NCBI GenBank assembly: GCA_035535055.1 | Contig: DATLQT010000004.1 | Span: forward strand, 1 to 64,000 | Length of the DNA: 64,000 nt | Source: UBA6019 sp035535055 | GTDB lineage: Bacteria; Chloroflexota; Dormibacteria; Dormibacterales; Dormibacteraceae | Direction of reading: 5' to 3' | In this document: positions 49,798 to 57,076 of the stretch, piece after piece | How the letters are laid out: each line of letters starts with the position of its first letter | Numbering within the stretch: position 1 is the stretch's first letter | Translations under genes and position numbers: made by a program | The notes under the pieces: model-generated | Seen by the model: the letters and a program-made list of their open reading frames with translations, nothing else | Told to the model about the DNA's origin: nothing | The model's database searches: none

Positions 49798-50679
49798 CTA
49801 GCGGACGACCTGGGATATCACGACGAACCAGGAATTCCCCGCCTCCCCGCCCGCTAGCTGGCGGACCCGGTACCCCCAACCTCCCGGTCTCGCCGACGGC
49901 ACGACCAGGCTGAGCGGCCGGTTCGGGCCCTGGACGTGGCCGAAGACTTGGCCGTCCGGGTCGATGACCTCGAGCTCGAGGCTGCCGGCGGTCCAGTCGG
50001 CAGTGAATACGACGTCCTGGGCCGCGGACCCCGGCTGCACCGACGCCCCCTGCTGCGCGGACGACTGCTCGCCCGGAAGCAGCATGCCCGCGCCCAGGGC
50101 CGCCGGGCCGCCGGGAGACGGATCGCGATCAAGGGCCCGGTTGAGGGCCGCCCAGGGCGAGCCGAGGTCGGCGTCGGTTCCGGGCCGGGCGCCCTCCACC
50201 TCGCCCGCGTAGTCCACCGCCGCCGGTGGCGGCACGGTGAGGTCCACCGCGAACTCGTCTCCGCGGCTCTGCGACCTGTAGAGGCGCCCAGCCGCGGAGA
50301 CGGTCACTCTTCCGCCGGACAGGTTGCGGACCCAGGTCCGCCCCGCCGACTGCCGGACTTCGACGGCCGCCGGGGCGCCGGCGACGATGGAGATCGAGGT
50401 TCCCGAGTCGAGGCGGACCTGGTCGCCGCCCGCGAAGGTCAGCCGCGCTCGGCTGCCGGGACCCGTTGAGACCTGGTCGCCGCGCCTGAGCTGGTCGCCG
50501 CCGCGGGCTATGGTGGCGATCGCCGAGCCCGCCCTCGTCACTTGGGCGGACCCGGTCAGGACGACCAGGGTCGCCGCGGGCGGTCCAGACGCGGCCGGCG
50601 CCGGCGGCCGGAGCTGAAGCAGCGCCAGCGACCCCGCCAGCACCGCCAGCACGCCACCGAGGACGACCAGCCTCCGCAC
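49798..50679 (-). CDS. FecR-domain membrane-anchored protein
   Basis: 293 residues from GTG 50679. N-terminal membrane anchor or signal (~5-23, VVLGGVLAVLAGSLALLQL), then a FecR-like beta domain: VLTGSAQVTRAGSAIATIAR, GDQLRRGDQVSTGPGSRARL, GGDQVRLDSGTSISI. A Pro/Gly/Gln linker leads to a C-terminal domain with AGSLELEVIDPDGQVFGHVQ, resembling extracytoplasmic beta-sandwich domains. FecR domains elsewhere sense signals or bind polymers; its role here is unknown. It lies between the rplL terminator and the rpoB promoter with no sigma factor nearby, so it is not an obvious FecI/FecR regulator. Confidence 0.75.
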   Translation of the reverse strand: MRRLVVLGGVLAVLAGSLALLQLRPPAPAASGPPAATLVVLTGSAQVTRAGSAIATIARGGDQLRRGDQVSTGPGSRARLTFAGGDQVRLDSGTSISIVAGAPAAVEVRQSAGRTWVRNLSGGRVTVSAAGRLYRSQSRGDEFAVDLTVPPPAAVDYAGEVEGARPGTDADLGSPWAALNRALDRDPSPGGPAALGAGMLLPGEQSSAQQGASVQPGSAAQDVVFTADWTAGSLELEVIDPDGQVFGHVQGPNRPLSLVVPSARPGGWGYRVRQLAGGEAGNSWFVVISQVVR

Positions 50680-50689
50680 GGCTACATAT

Positions 50690-50722
50690 AAAAGGAAGGG
50701 CCCGGCGAACCGGGCCCCTTTT
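50690..50722 (-). terminator. intrinsic terminator after rplL
   Basis: Minus strand GGGCCCGG TTCG CCGGGCCC (50717-50698) followed by TTCCTTTTATA. It lies 24 bp after the rplL stop and ten bp before the GTG of the FecR-domain gene, so rplJ-rplL and the downstream genes are probably separate units. The tetraloop TTCG on a G/C stem is very stable. Confidence 0.85.
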
Positions 50723-50745
50723 GGAATCGAGCCGAAAAGCGCGGG

Positions 50746-51150
50746 TTACTTGATCTCGGCGGTGGCCCCGGCTTCTTTGAGCTTGGCGGCGATGCTGTCC
50801 GCCTCCTCCTTGTTGACGTTCTCCTTGACCGCCTTGGGGGCGGCGTCGACGAGGTCCTTGGCCTCCTTCAAGCCCAGGCCGGTGATCTCGCGGACCGCCT
50901 TGATCACGTTGATCTTGCTATCGCCGACCGCCGTCAGGTTGACAGTGAACTCGGTCTGCTCCTCGGCGGCCTCCTCGGCCGCAGCTCCTCCGCCACCGCC
51001 GGCGGCAGCGGGTGCGGCAACGGCGGCGGCCGCCGGCTTCAGGCCGAGCTCCTCCTCCGCCAGGCGCAGGGCCTCCTGGATGTCGAGGACGGTCCAGTCC
51101 TTGAGAGCTTCGACGAAATCCTTGGGGGTGATCTTGGTGGCAGTAGCCAT
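50746..51150 (-). CDS. rplL: 50S ribosomal protein L7/L12
   Basis: 134 residues. N-terminal dimerisation helix part (PKDFVEALKDWTVLDIQEAL), an Ala/Gly-rich hinge (AAAAVAAPAAAGGGGGAAAE) and the C-terminal domain with KINVIKAVREITGLGLKEAK and DLVDAAPKAVKENVNKEEAD. Forms the stalk that recruits translational GTPases. Follows rplJ by three bases. Confidence 0.97.
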   Translation of the reverse strand: MATATKITPKDFVEALKDWTVLDIQEALRLAEEELGLKPAAAAVAAPAAAGGGGGAAAEEAAEEQTEFTVNLTAVGDSKINVIKAVREITGLGLKEAKDLVDAAPKAVKENVNKEEADSIAAKLKEAGATAEIK

Positions 51151-51153
51151 GTC

Positions 51154-51690
51154 TTATGCGGCCTCCATCTGGTTCTTCTTTTGCTCCAGCACCGAGAGCA
51201 GTTGCTGGGCGGGGGATGCGATGGCCGTCAACAGGCTGGCGGCCGGGGCTTGCAGGGTGCCCAGGAGCTGGGCGATAAGGACCTCCCGCGGGGGCAGGTC
51301 GGCGAGCTGACGGATCTGCTCGGCCGCGAAGAATCGACCCTCGACCAGGCCGCCGGTGATGTCCAGCTTGAGCCGGGTCGAACGCGTCCACTCGCCGAGC
51401 AGGCGGGCGGGCGCCGAAAGGTCGTCGTAGCCCAGGGCAAAGGCGACCGGGCCCTTAAGGGCCGGGCCGAGGTCGGAGTGGCCGGCCTCGTCGGCCGCCC
51501 GCCTGGCGAGGGTGTTCTTGATCACCCGGTACTCGACGTCGGCCTGGCGGAGCTTGGCCCGGAGGTCGCCGATCTGCGACACGGTCAGGCCGCGGTAGTC
51601 GGTGAGGACCACGACCTTCGCCGTCCGCAGCTTCTCCGCGATCAGGCCGACCTGCTCGACCTTGATCGGCCTCTTGGAGACTTTCGCCAT
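51154..51690 (-). CDS. rplJ: 50S ribosomal protein L10
   Basis: 178 residues from ATG 51690, preceded by AGAGGA and seven T; the longer frame to 51753 lies within the leader RNA. AKVSKRPIKVEQVGLIAEKL, VVLTDYRGLTVSQIGDLRAK, YRVIKNTLARRA and the C-terminal LL-rich helices that hold L7/L12 dimers are typical. L10 with L12 represses its own translation via the leader. Confidence 0.96.
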   Translation of the reverse strand: MAKVSKRPIKVEQVGLIAEKLRTAKVVVLTDYRGLTVSQIGDLRAKLRQADVEYRVIKNTLARRAADEAGHSDLGPALKGPVAFALGYDDLSAPARLLGEWTRSTRLKLDITGGLVEGRFFAAEQIRQLADLPPREVLIAQLLGTLQAPAASLLTAIASPAQQLLSVLEQKKNQMEAA

Positions 51691-51834
51691 AAAAAAATCC
51701 TCTTTCGAAGCCTCCGCGAGGCGTAAAAGAGGAGTCGGCGGCGGGCTTGTCACGCCCCCGCTGTCCCGGTTTCCGCTTCGCCTCGGCAGGTGATTAAGCC
51801 GGGCCCGAGGGTCCGGCGCCTACGTCTTCGGCAG
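51691..51834 (-). ncRNA. L10 leader (autoregulatory 5' leader of rplJ-rplL)
   Basis: The minus-strand sequence between the TATACT and the rplJ ATG matches the conserved L10-leader pattern. AGACGTAGGCGCCGG (51827-51813), then a G/C hairpin, then CTTAATCACCTGCCGAGGCG (51798-51779) form the kink-turn binding site for the L10(L12)4 complex. A further stem, CCTCGCGGAGG near 51722-51712, lies closer to the start codon. Family knowledge: L10 binding here represses translation or promotes termination. Confidence 0.85.
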
Positions 51835-51840
51835 TGGTGC

Positions 51841-51846
51841 AGTATA
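51841..51846 (-). promoter_or_regulatory. -10 element of the rplJ leader promoter
   Basis: TATACT on the minus strand, identical to the rpoB hexamer. Predicted start near 51834 gives the ~144-nt L10 leader. No -35 of good quality at 16-18 bp; TTGATT is present but only eight bp away. The promoter abuts the divergent TPR gene, whose ATG is at 51860. Confidence 0.55.
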
Positions 51847-51859
51847 TCCAACCGAATCA

Positions 51860-52524
51860 ATGGGAGATCGCCTGCGGCCGCTCTGGGACTTCGCCGACCT
51901 GGCTGCGACCGAGGCCCGATTCCGTGCGCGGCTCGGGGAAGAGCCAGAACCGGCCGGCCGCGCCGAGGTCCTGACCCAGCTGGCCCGGCTCGAAGGCCTT
52001 CGCGACAACTTCGCCGGGGGTGAGCGGCTCCTTCGGGAGGCGGAGGCGCTCGCCGAGCCGGCGCCGGTGGTCGCGATCCGAGTCGCGCTCGAGCGCGGCC
52101 GCCTGCTGCGCTCGGCCGGCGACCCGACCGCCGCCCTCCCACATTTCGAGGCCGCCTACGGCCAGGCATTGGCCGCCGGGGCGGGTCCCTGGCCGCCGAC
52201 GCCGCCCGCATGGCGGCGCTGGCCGCCGGCACCCGTGCTGGCTTCGAGGCATGGACCCGGCGCGGCCTGGCGATCGTCGGAACGTCAGCGCACCCGGCCG
52301 TCAGGTACTGGGCCGGACCGCTGCTCAACAACCTCGGCTGCGAGTGCGCGGGCGCCGGCGAGCACGAAGTGGCGCTCGACGCCTTCCGGCGAGCGCTCGA
52401 GGCGCGGCGTGCCTTTCCCGAGCAGACCGACGCGATCCAGTCCGCGAAGGAGTCCGTCGCCGAGGCGCTGCAAGCCCTCGGGCGCGACGACGAAGCCGCG
52501 GCCATGTTGGCCGAGTCCCGCTAG
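51860..52524 (+). pseudogene. TPR-repeat protein gene with an internal frameshift
   Basis: Frame 1 from ATG 51860 encodes helical TPR-like sequence (RAEVLTQLARLEGLRDNFAG, ALERGRLLRSAGDPTAALPH, FEAAYGQALAAGAG). From about 52185 that frame degenerates to Pro/Trp/Arg-rich sequence. The other frame then continues the pattern (LAADAARMAALAAGTR, LLNNLGCECAGAGEHEVALD, AFRRALEARRAFPEQTDAIQ, SVAEALQALGRDDEAAAMLA) to the stop at 52524. One base appears to be missing in a G/C run near 52180-52190. It could be a true pseudogene, a sequencing error or programmed frameshifting. Plus-strand gene between rplA and rplJ, convergent with rplA. Confidence 0.75.
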
Positions 52525-52536
52525 CCCGGGCGGGCC

Positions 52537-53265
52537 CTAGCCGGTCGTCAGCTTGCCGGCTTCGCGGACATCGACTGGGACCGAGGGGCCCATGGTCGAC
52601 GTGAGAAAGATGGTCCGCAGGTACTGGCCCTTGGCCGCCGAGGGCTTGTTCTTGACCAGCGCCTCGATCAGGGCCGCGAAGTTCTCGTGGAGCGCGTCGA
52701 CGTCGAAGGAGACCTTGCCGATCGGCGCGTGGACAATCCCGAACTTGTCGGCGCGGAACTCGATCCGGCCGCCCTTGACCTCCTTGACGGCCCGGGCCAC
52801 GTCGAAGGTGACGGTGCCCGACTTGGGGTTCGGCATCAGACCCCGGGGGCCGAGGATGCGGCCCAGCGGGCCGACCTTGCTCATCAGGTCGGGAGTCGCG
52901 ATGGCGACGTCGAAGTCGGTGAAGCCCTCAGAGACGCGCTTGACGAGGTCGTCGCCACCCACGATGTCGGCGCCGGCGTCCTTCGCCTCGCGCTCCTTCT
53001 CGCCGGCGGCGAAGACGGCCACGCGGACGTTCTTGCCGGTGCCGCGGGGCAGCGTCACCGCGCTCCGCAGCTGCTGGTCGGCGTGGCGGACGTCGATGCC
53101 CAGCCGGATATGAGCCTCCACGGTGGCGTCGAACTTGGTGGTCGAGGTGTCCTTGGCGACGGCGACGGCCTTCATCGGTTCGAGGCCGCCCTCGCCGTTT
53201 GAGCCGACCGCCTCGAGGACCTTCTGCAGGGCCTCCTCGTACTTCTTGCCGTGCTTCTTAGCCAA
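52537..53265 (-). CDS. rplA: 50S ribosomal protein L1
   Basis: 242 residues from TTG 53265. L1 moves deacylated tRNA at the E site and represses its own operon in other bacteria. AKKHGKKYEEALQKVLEAVG, VTLPRGTGKNVRVAVFAAGE, PLGRILGPRGLMPNPKSGTV and a C-terminal STMGPSVPVDV are diagnostic. The start overlaps the rplK stop by eight bases. Confidence 0.97.
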   Translation of the reverse strand: MAKKHGKKYEEALQKVLEAVGSNGEGGLEPMKAVAVAKDTSTTKFDATVEAHIRLGIDVRHADQQLRSAVTLPRGTGKNVRVAVFAAGEKEREAKDAGADIVGGDDLVKRVSEGFTDFDVAIATPDLMSKVGPLGRILGPRGLMPNPKSGTVTFDVARAVKEVKGGRIEFRADKFGIVHAPIGKVSFDVDALHENFAALIEALVKNKPSAAKGQYLRTIFLTSTMGPSVPVDVREAGKLTTG

Positions 53266-53683
53266 CTTCGAGCCCCATCGAGCGGGCAGTGCCCTCGACC
53301 ATCTTCACGGCCATCTCGAGGTCCAGCGCATTGAGGTCCTTCATCTTGAGGTGCGCAATCTGCTCCAGCTGCTGGCGGCTGACCTTGCCGACCTTCTCCC
53401 GGTTCGGCTTGGCCGAGCCCTTTTCGATGCCCGCCGCCTTCTTCAGGAGGTTGACCGAGGGCGGCGTCTTGAGGACGAAGGTGAAGCTCCGGTCCTCAAA
53501 GATCGTGATCTCGGCCGGGACGACGTCGCCGGCCTGGGAGGCGGTCTTCTCGTTGTAGGACTTGACGAAATCCATGATGTTGATGCCGTGGGGGCCCAGC
53601 GCCGTGCCCACGGGAGGAGCCGGGGTGGCCTTGCCGGCCTCCAGCTCGATCTTGAGGATCGCCCTTACCTTCTTCTTTCCCAT
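53258..53683 (-). CDS. rplK: 50S ribosomal protein L11
   Basis: 141 residues. L11 forms the GTPase-associated centre and is the thiostrepton target. KIELEAGKATPAPPVGTALG, PHGINIMDFVKSYNEKTASQ and KDLNALDLEMAVKMVEGTAR are the signatures. Follows nusG by 18 bp. Confidence 0.97.
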   Translation of the reverse strand: MGKKKVRAILKIELEAGKATPAPPVGTALGPHGINIMDFVKSYNEKTASQAGDVVPAEITIFEDRSFTFVLKTPPSVNLLKKAAGIEKGSAKPNREKVGKVSRQQLEQIAHLKMKDLNALDLEMAVKMVEGTARSMGLEVG

Positions 53684-53701
53684 TGTTTTTTCGGTTGCCT
53701 T

Positions 53702-54265
53702 CTAGTGGACCTTCTCGACCTGCAGCAGGTCGAGCTCGACCGGCGTCTCGCGGCCGAACATGTTGACCAGGACCTTGAGCTTTCCCCGCTCCGGGTTGAT
53801 GTCGTCGACCTTGCCGTGGAAGTCGGTGAAGGGGCCATCCACGACGCGCACCGCCTCGCCGATCTGGAAGTCGACGCGGATCTTCGGCGCCTCCTGCTTC
53901 ATCTGCTTCTGGATCGCCTTGACCTCCTTCTCCTGAAGGGGGACCGGCTTGTTCCCGGAGCCGACGAAGCTGGTCACGCCGGGGGTGTTGCGGACGACGT
54001 ACCAGGACTCGTCCGACATCACCATCCTGACCAGGATGTAGCCGGGGAAGATCCGCTTTTGGACGTGCCGGCGCTTGCCGTCCTTGATCTCGATCTCGTC
54101 CTCCATCGGGACCAGCACCTGGAGGATCTTGTCGTGCATGTCCATCGACTCGATCCTCTTCTCGAGGTTCTTTTTGACCTTCTCCTCGTGGCCCGAGTAG
54201 GCATGGATGACGTACCACTGGGCCTCTTCCTGGGTCGTCGCCTCGGTAGCTCGTTCAGTTGCCAT
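53702..54265 (-). CDS. nusG: transcription termination/antitermination protein NusG
   Basis: 187 residues from ATG 54265. NGN domain (QWYVIHAYSGHEEKVKKNLE, FPGYILVRMVMSDESWYVVR, NTPGVTSFVGSGNKPVPL) binds the RNA polymerase clamp; the KOW domain (VRVVDGPFTDFHGKVDDINP, ERGKLKVLVNMFGRETPVEL) contacts Rho or S10. Downstream of secE by 17 bp, as in nearly all bacteria. Confidence 0.97.
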   Translation of the reverse strand: MATERATEATTQEEAQWYVIHAYSGHEEKVKKNLEKRIESMDMHDKILQVLVPMEDEIEIKDGKRRHVQKRIFPGYILVRMVMSDESWYVVRNTPGVTSFVGSGNKPVPLQEKEVKAIQKQMKQEAPKIRVDFQIGEAVRVVDGPFTDFHGKVDDINPERGKLKVLVNMFGRETPVELDLLQVEKVH

Positions 54266-54282
54266 TGCTATTCCCTCGAAGG

Positions 54283-54507
54283 CTACCCGGCCACGCTGTT
54301 GTAGATGTAGCGCTGGGTGAGGGCGCCGAGACCGAGGTCGACCAGACCGATGAAGGCGGAGATGATCACGACCGTCACCACCACCACGATGGTGTAACGG
54401 TAGAGCTCGGGCAGCGTCGGCCAGACCACCTTTCGCAGCTCCTCGAAGGTGTCGCGAAGGAAGGTGGTGAGCCGGTTGTCGTCCCGCCTGGTCGCGGTCA
54501 GCGCCAC
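54283..54507 (-). CDS. secE: protein translocase subunit SecE
   Basis: 74 residues from GTG 54507, immediately after the rpmG stop. Amphipathic helix LRDTFEELRKVVWPTLPEL with the conserved K-V-x-W-P, followed by a single membrane helix YTIVVVVTVVIISAFIGLVD. Short one-helix form, as in Gram-positive lineages. Clamps SecY. Confidence 0.95.
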   Translation of the reverse strand: MALTATRRDDNRLTTFLRDTFEELRKVVWPTLPELYRYTIVVVVTVVIISAFIGLVDLGLGALTQRYIYNSVAG

Positions 54508-54657
54508 TTACTTGGTCTCCCGGTGCCCCGTGTGCTTGCGGCACCAGCGGCAGTATTTCTTGAGCTCCAGCCGGTCAGGATCGTTCTTCTTGTTCTTGAC
54601 CGTCGTGTAGTTCCGACGTTTGCAGTCGGAGCACTGGAGGGTGATGATCGTCTCCAT
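54508..54657 (-). CDS. rpmG: 50S ribosomal protein L33
   Basis: 49 residues: METIITLQCSDCKRRNYTTV, KNKKNDPDRLELKKYCRWCR, KHTGHRETK. CSDC and CRWC form the zinc site of the C+ form. AAGGGACAGG precedes the ATG. It lies just before secE; no tRNA-Trp gene, often found here, is present. Confidence 0.96.
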   Translation of the reverse strand: METIITLQCSDCKRRNYTTVKNKKNDPDRLELKKYCRWCRKHTGHRETK

Positions 54658-54706
54658 ACCTGTCCCTTCGCCTTCGTCCTCTTCGGAGTGAAGCCTTCCC
54701 TTCTCT

Positions 54707-54735
54707 CCAAAAAATAAAGCCTAGGAAACCTAGGC
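54707..54735 (-). terminator. intrinsic terminator in the rpmG leader
   Basis: Minus strand GCCTAGG TTT CCTAGGC (54735-54719) followed by TTTATTTTTT (54718-54709). It could end transcripts of the small gene at 54788-55174. If transcription starts at the TATATT just upstream, the hairpin forms at the very 5' end of the rpmG-secE-nusG transcript and could act as an attenuator. Confidence 0.75.
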
Positions 54736-54742
54736 GGTTGTC

Positions 54743-54751
54743 AATATAGCA
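54743..54751 (-). promoter_or_regulatory. extended -10 element before rpmG
   Basis: Minus strand TGCTATATT (54751-54743) is an extended -10. Predicted start near 54736, at the foot of the terminator hairpin. No good -35 is seen. The overlap of start site and hairpin makes its use uncertain. Confidence 0.45.
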
Positions 54752-54787
54752 GAGCCGGGCCGGACTCCTGCCCGCCGCTTGCCGCTC

Positions 54788-55174
54788 CTACCGCCTCGGC
54801 TCCCGCGTTGGAGGGAGTTCGCCCTTCAGGTTCACGCATTGGTCGAGGTGGCCGTCGTGCGAGCCGACGCAGACCGCCGCGGACCCCGGCTTCGAGACCA
54901 CCTCATTGGTCGAGGCGGCGGCGACGCCCGGGAGGGAGCCGAGGGGCGCCGCCGCAACCGGGGCGATGACGGGCGGGACCGGGTTCGCCGTGACCGCCGG
55001 CGCGCTGATCGCCATCGCGGCGGCCGAGTAGATCGCCGTATGGGCGAGGGCGGGGCGGGGAGCGGCGGGAACAGCCAGTCCCAGCTCGAAGAGCGCGTCC
55101 CCGGTCGCGAGCAGTCCGGCCAGGTAGCCGGCGGCCAGGAGTGCTGCGGCGACCGGTACCAGGAGTCTTCTCAC
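54788..55174 (-). CDS. small exported or anchored protein of unknown function
   Basis: 128 residues from GTG 55174, which overlaps the stop of the HD-GYP gene (GTGA). An N-terminal hydrophobic stretch (LLVPVAAALLAAGYLAGLLA) suggests a signal peptide or anchor. The middle is Ala/Pro/Val-rich and probably disordered. The C-terminus has AVCVGSHDGHLDQCVNLKGE, with two Cys ten residues apart that could form a disulfide outside the cell. I do not recognise a family. Coupled translation suggests a link to the HD-GYP receptor. Confidence 0.55.
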   Translation of the reverse strand: MRRLLVPVAAALLAAGYLAGLLATGDALFELGLAVPAAPRPALAHTAIYSAAAMAISAPAVTANPVPPVIAPVAAAPLGSLPGVAAASTNEVVSKPGSAAVCVGSHDGHLDQCVNLKGELPPTREPRR

Positions 55175-56892
55175 GAAGCCACCCGCAGCCGTGGCACCCG
55201 GACCGCCCGGGTCCCCGTGACGGCGGCCTTTCGCTCCAGGTACTCGGCGATCTGCTGGTCGCCGCTCATGAGGACGACCAGCTCTCCGATCTCACCCGCG
55301 GCGCGGCGAAAGGCGCCCACCAGCTCGGGATCGAACTGGAGCGCGGACTGGCGGACGATCTCGGCCGCGGCCAGCCGGTAGCTGAAGGCCGGCCGGTACG
55401 GCCGTTGGGAGGTCATGGCGTCGAGCGTGTCCGCGATCGCCACCACCCGGGCCAGTACCGGGATCGAGTCTTGTGCCAGGCCGCCCGGGTAGCCGCCGCC
55501 GTCCCAGCGCTCATGGTGGTGCAGCACGATCTCGAAGACGTCATCCGGCCAGCCCAACCCGGCGAGCATCCGGTGGCCGACCAGCGGGTGCCGGCGCATC
55601 TCCTCCTGCTCTTCGCGGCTGAGGCGGCCGGGCTTAAGGAGAAGTTGGTCGGGAACGCCGATCTTGCCGATGTCGTGGACGAGGCAGCCCCGCTCGAGCG
55701 CTTCGAGGTCGCCCAGCTCAAGCCCGGCGGCGGCGGCCACCGCGCTGCTGTAAAGGGCGACGCGGACGGAATGGCCGTGGGTGTACGCATCGCGCGCGTC
55801 GATAGCCGCGGCCAGCGCCAGCAGGGTGTCCTCATGTTGCCGGGCGAGGCGGCCGGAGCGTTCGTCGAGGGTCTCGATCATGCCGTTGAAAGAGCTGGCC
55901 ACGCGGCCGATCTCGTCGCCCGACTCGACCGGCGCCCGGTATTTGAGGTTGCCCTTCGCCACCAGGTGGGTCGCCTCCAGGATCGCTCCCAATGGCCGCG
56001 TGATCGAGCGTGAGATGAAGAAGCCCGCCCCCAGGGTGAGGACCAGTGCCGCCAGCCCGACCCCGAGAAGGATCAGCAGCAGGATTGTCTGGGGTCCGGT
56101 GGAAGGTCCCGGCGGCAGCGCCAGAGCCAGGTGGCCCTGGGTCTGGAAACGCAGCACCCAGGGGACCTCGACAACCCGCGCGGAGTGCTGCGCCGAGCGG
56201 AGGTCCAGGCCGGCGCTCCGGCCCAGCAGGGTCTGGTCGGAGCCGAAGGCGGCCACCGCCACTGCGGCCCGCTGCTGCACCTCGGCCAGGACCGCGTCGA
56301 GCCGCTCACCCACCACCATCGCGCCGGCGACCGTCCCGGCCGAGTCCAGGATGGGTCCCACCGTGTAGAGCAGCCGGGTGCCGGGCCACGGCGCCAGGCC
56401 CAGGTAACGGGTGCCGAAGCGGTCGGCCCGCGAGGCGAGGACGGAGTCCAGGTGTTGGAAGCCGTCCGTCGCTCCGCCGGCCTGGCAGATGCAGTGGCCG
56501 GGTTGCCGGGGATCGGCGCTCAGCGTCAGCAGCCGTCGTGACGCGCGGTCCACCACGACCACCTCGGTCTGGACCGGCAGCTGCTCGGCGACCAGCGGCA
56601 GGAGCAGGCCGCGCAGGCGAGCCTGGTCAGACGCGGCGACCGCCCCCGCGAGCTCGGGCGACACCGTGAAGAGCCGCAACTCGGCCAGCTGGCGTTCCTC
56701 GATCGAGTTGAAGACCGTGTTGACGTTGTCCTCCGCGCGGGTTGCGAGGAGCAGCTGCTGCTGAGCGCCGAGGACCGCCAGTTCCTGGCCGGCAACGGCC
56801 GAAACCAGCAGGCCGACGAGCAGGGTGAGCCCCACGAAGGGGGCAACCACCTTCGTCCCCACCCCAAGATTCCGCATCCACGACGTCACCAA
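55171..56892 (-). CDS. membrane receptor with HAMP and HD-GYP (c-di-GMP phosphodiesterase) domains
   Basis: 573 residues from TTG 56892 (GTG 56889 and ATG 56877 also in frame). TM1 at ~14-36, extracytoplasmic sensor ~37-265 (GTRYLGLAPWPGTRLLYTVG resembles Cache-type domains, with CIC at 134-136), TM2 ~268-293, HAMP ~290-342 (ISRSITRPLGAILEATHLVA). HD-GYP spans ~352-545: HGHSVRVALY, HDIGKIGVP (His406-Asp407), HHHERWDGGGYPGGL (GYP 467-469), ADTLDAMTS. The metal ligands look complete, so active hydrolysis of c-di-GMP is likely. No diguanylate cyclase lies in the window. Confidence 0.92.
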   Translation of the reverse strand: MVTSWMRNLGVGTKVVAPFVGLTLLVGLLVSAVAGQELAVLGAQQQLLLATRAEDNVNTVFNSIEERQLAELRLFTVSPELAGAVAASDQARLRGLLLPLVAEQLPVQTEVVVVDRASRRLLTLSADPRQPGHCICQAGGATDGFQHLDSVLASRADRFGTRYLGLAPWPGTRLLYTVGPILDSAGTVAGAMVVGERLDAVLAEVQQRAAVAVAAFGSDQTLLGRSAGLDLRSAQHSARVVEVPWVLRFQTQGHLALALPPGPSTGPQTILLLILLGVGLAALVLTLGAGFFISRSITRPLGAILEATHLVAKGNLKYRAPVESGDEIGRVASSFNGMIETLDERSGRLARQHEDTLLALAAAIDARDAYTHGHSVRVALYSSAVAAAAGLELGDLEALERGCLVHDIGKIGVPDQLLLKPGRLSREEQEEMRRHPLVGHRMLAGLGWPDDVFEIVLHHHERWDGGGYPGGLAQDSIPVLARVVAIADTLDAMTSQRPYRPAFSYRLAAAEIVRQSALQFDPELVGAFRRAAGEIGELVVLMSGDQQIAEYLERKAAVTGTRAVRVPRLRVAS

Positions 56893-57076
56893 CGGCCAGC
56901 CACCCCACGAGCCGCGAACGGGTACAAAAGGTGCAACGCCCAGCCCGGCGGATGTATCGGGTGCTCCCTGGCCTCGTCGGCGGTTCGGAGCCGGGATGGC
57001 GGCGATTCATCGCATTGCGTTGGGCAAGAAGAAGTCCTTTGATTCGCTGTCGTCCCCGAGAGCGGTCCTCTTCCGG

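Noticed and set aside
56893..57076. Possible c-di-GMP riboswitch upstream of the HD-GYP gene
   Set aside because: No GEMM-type conserved core was found in the 184-bp gap, only weak AT-rich patches.
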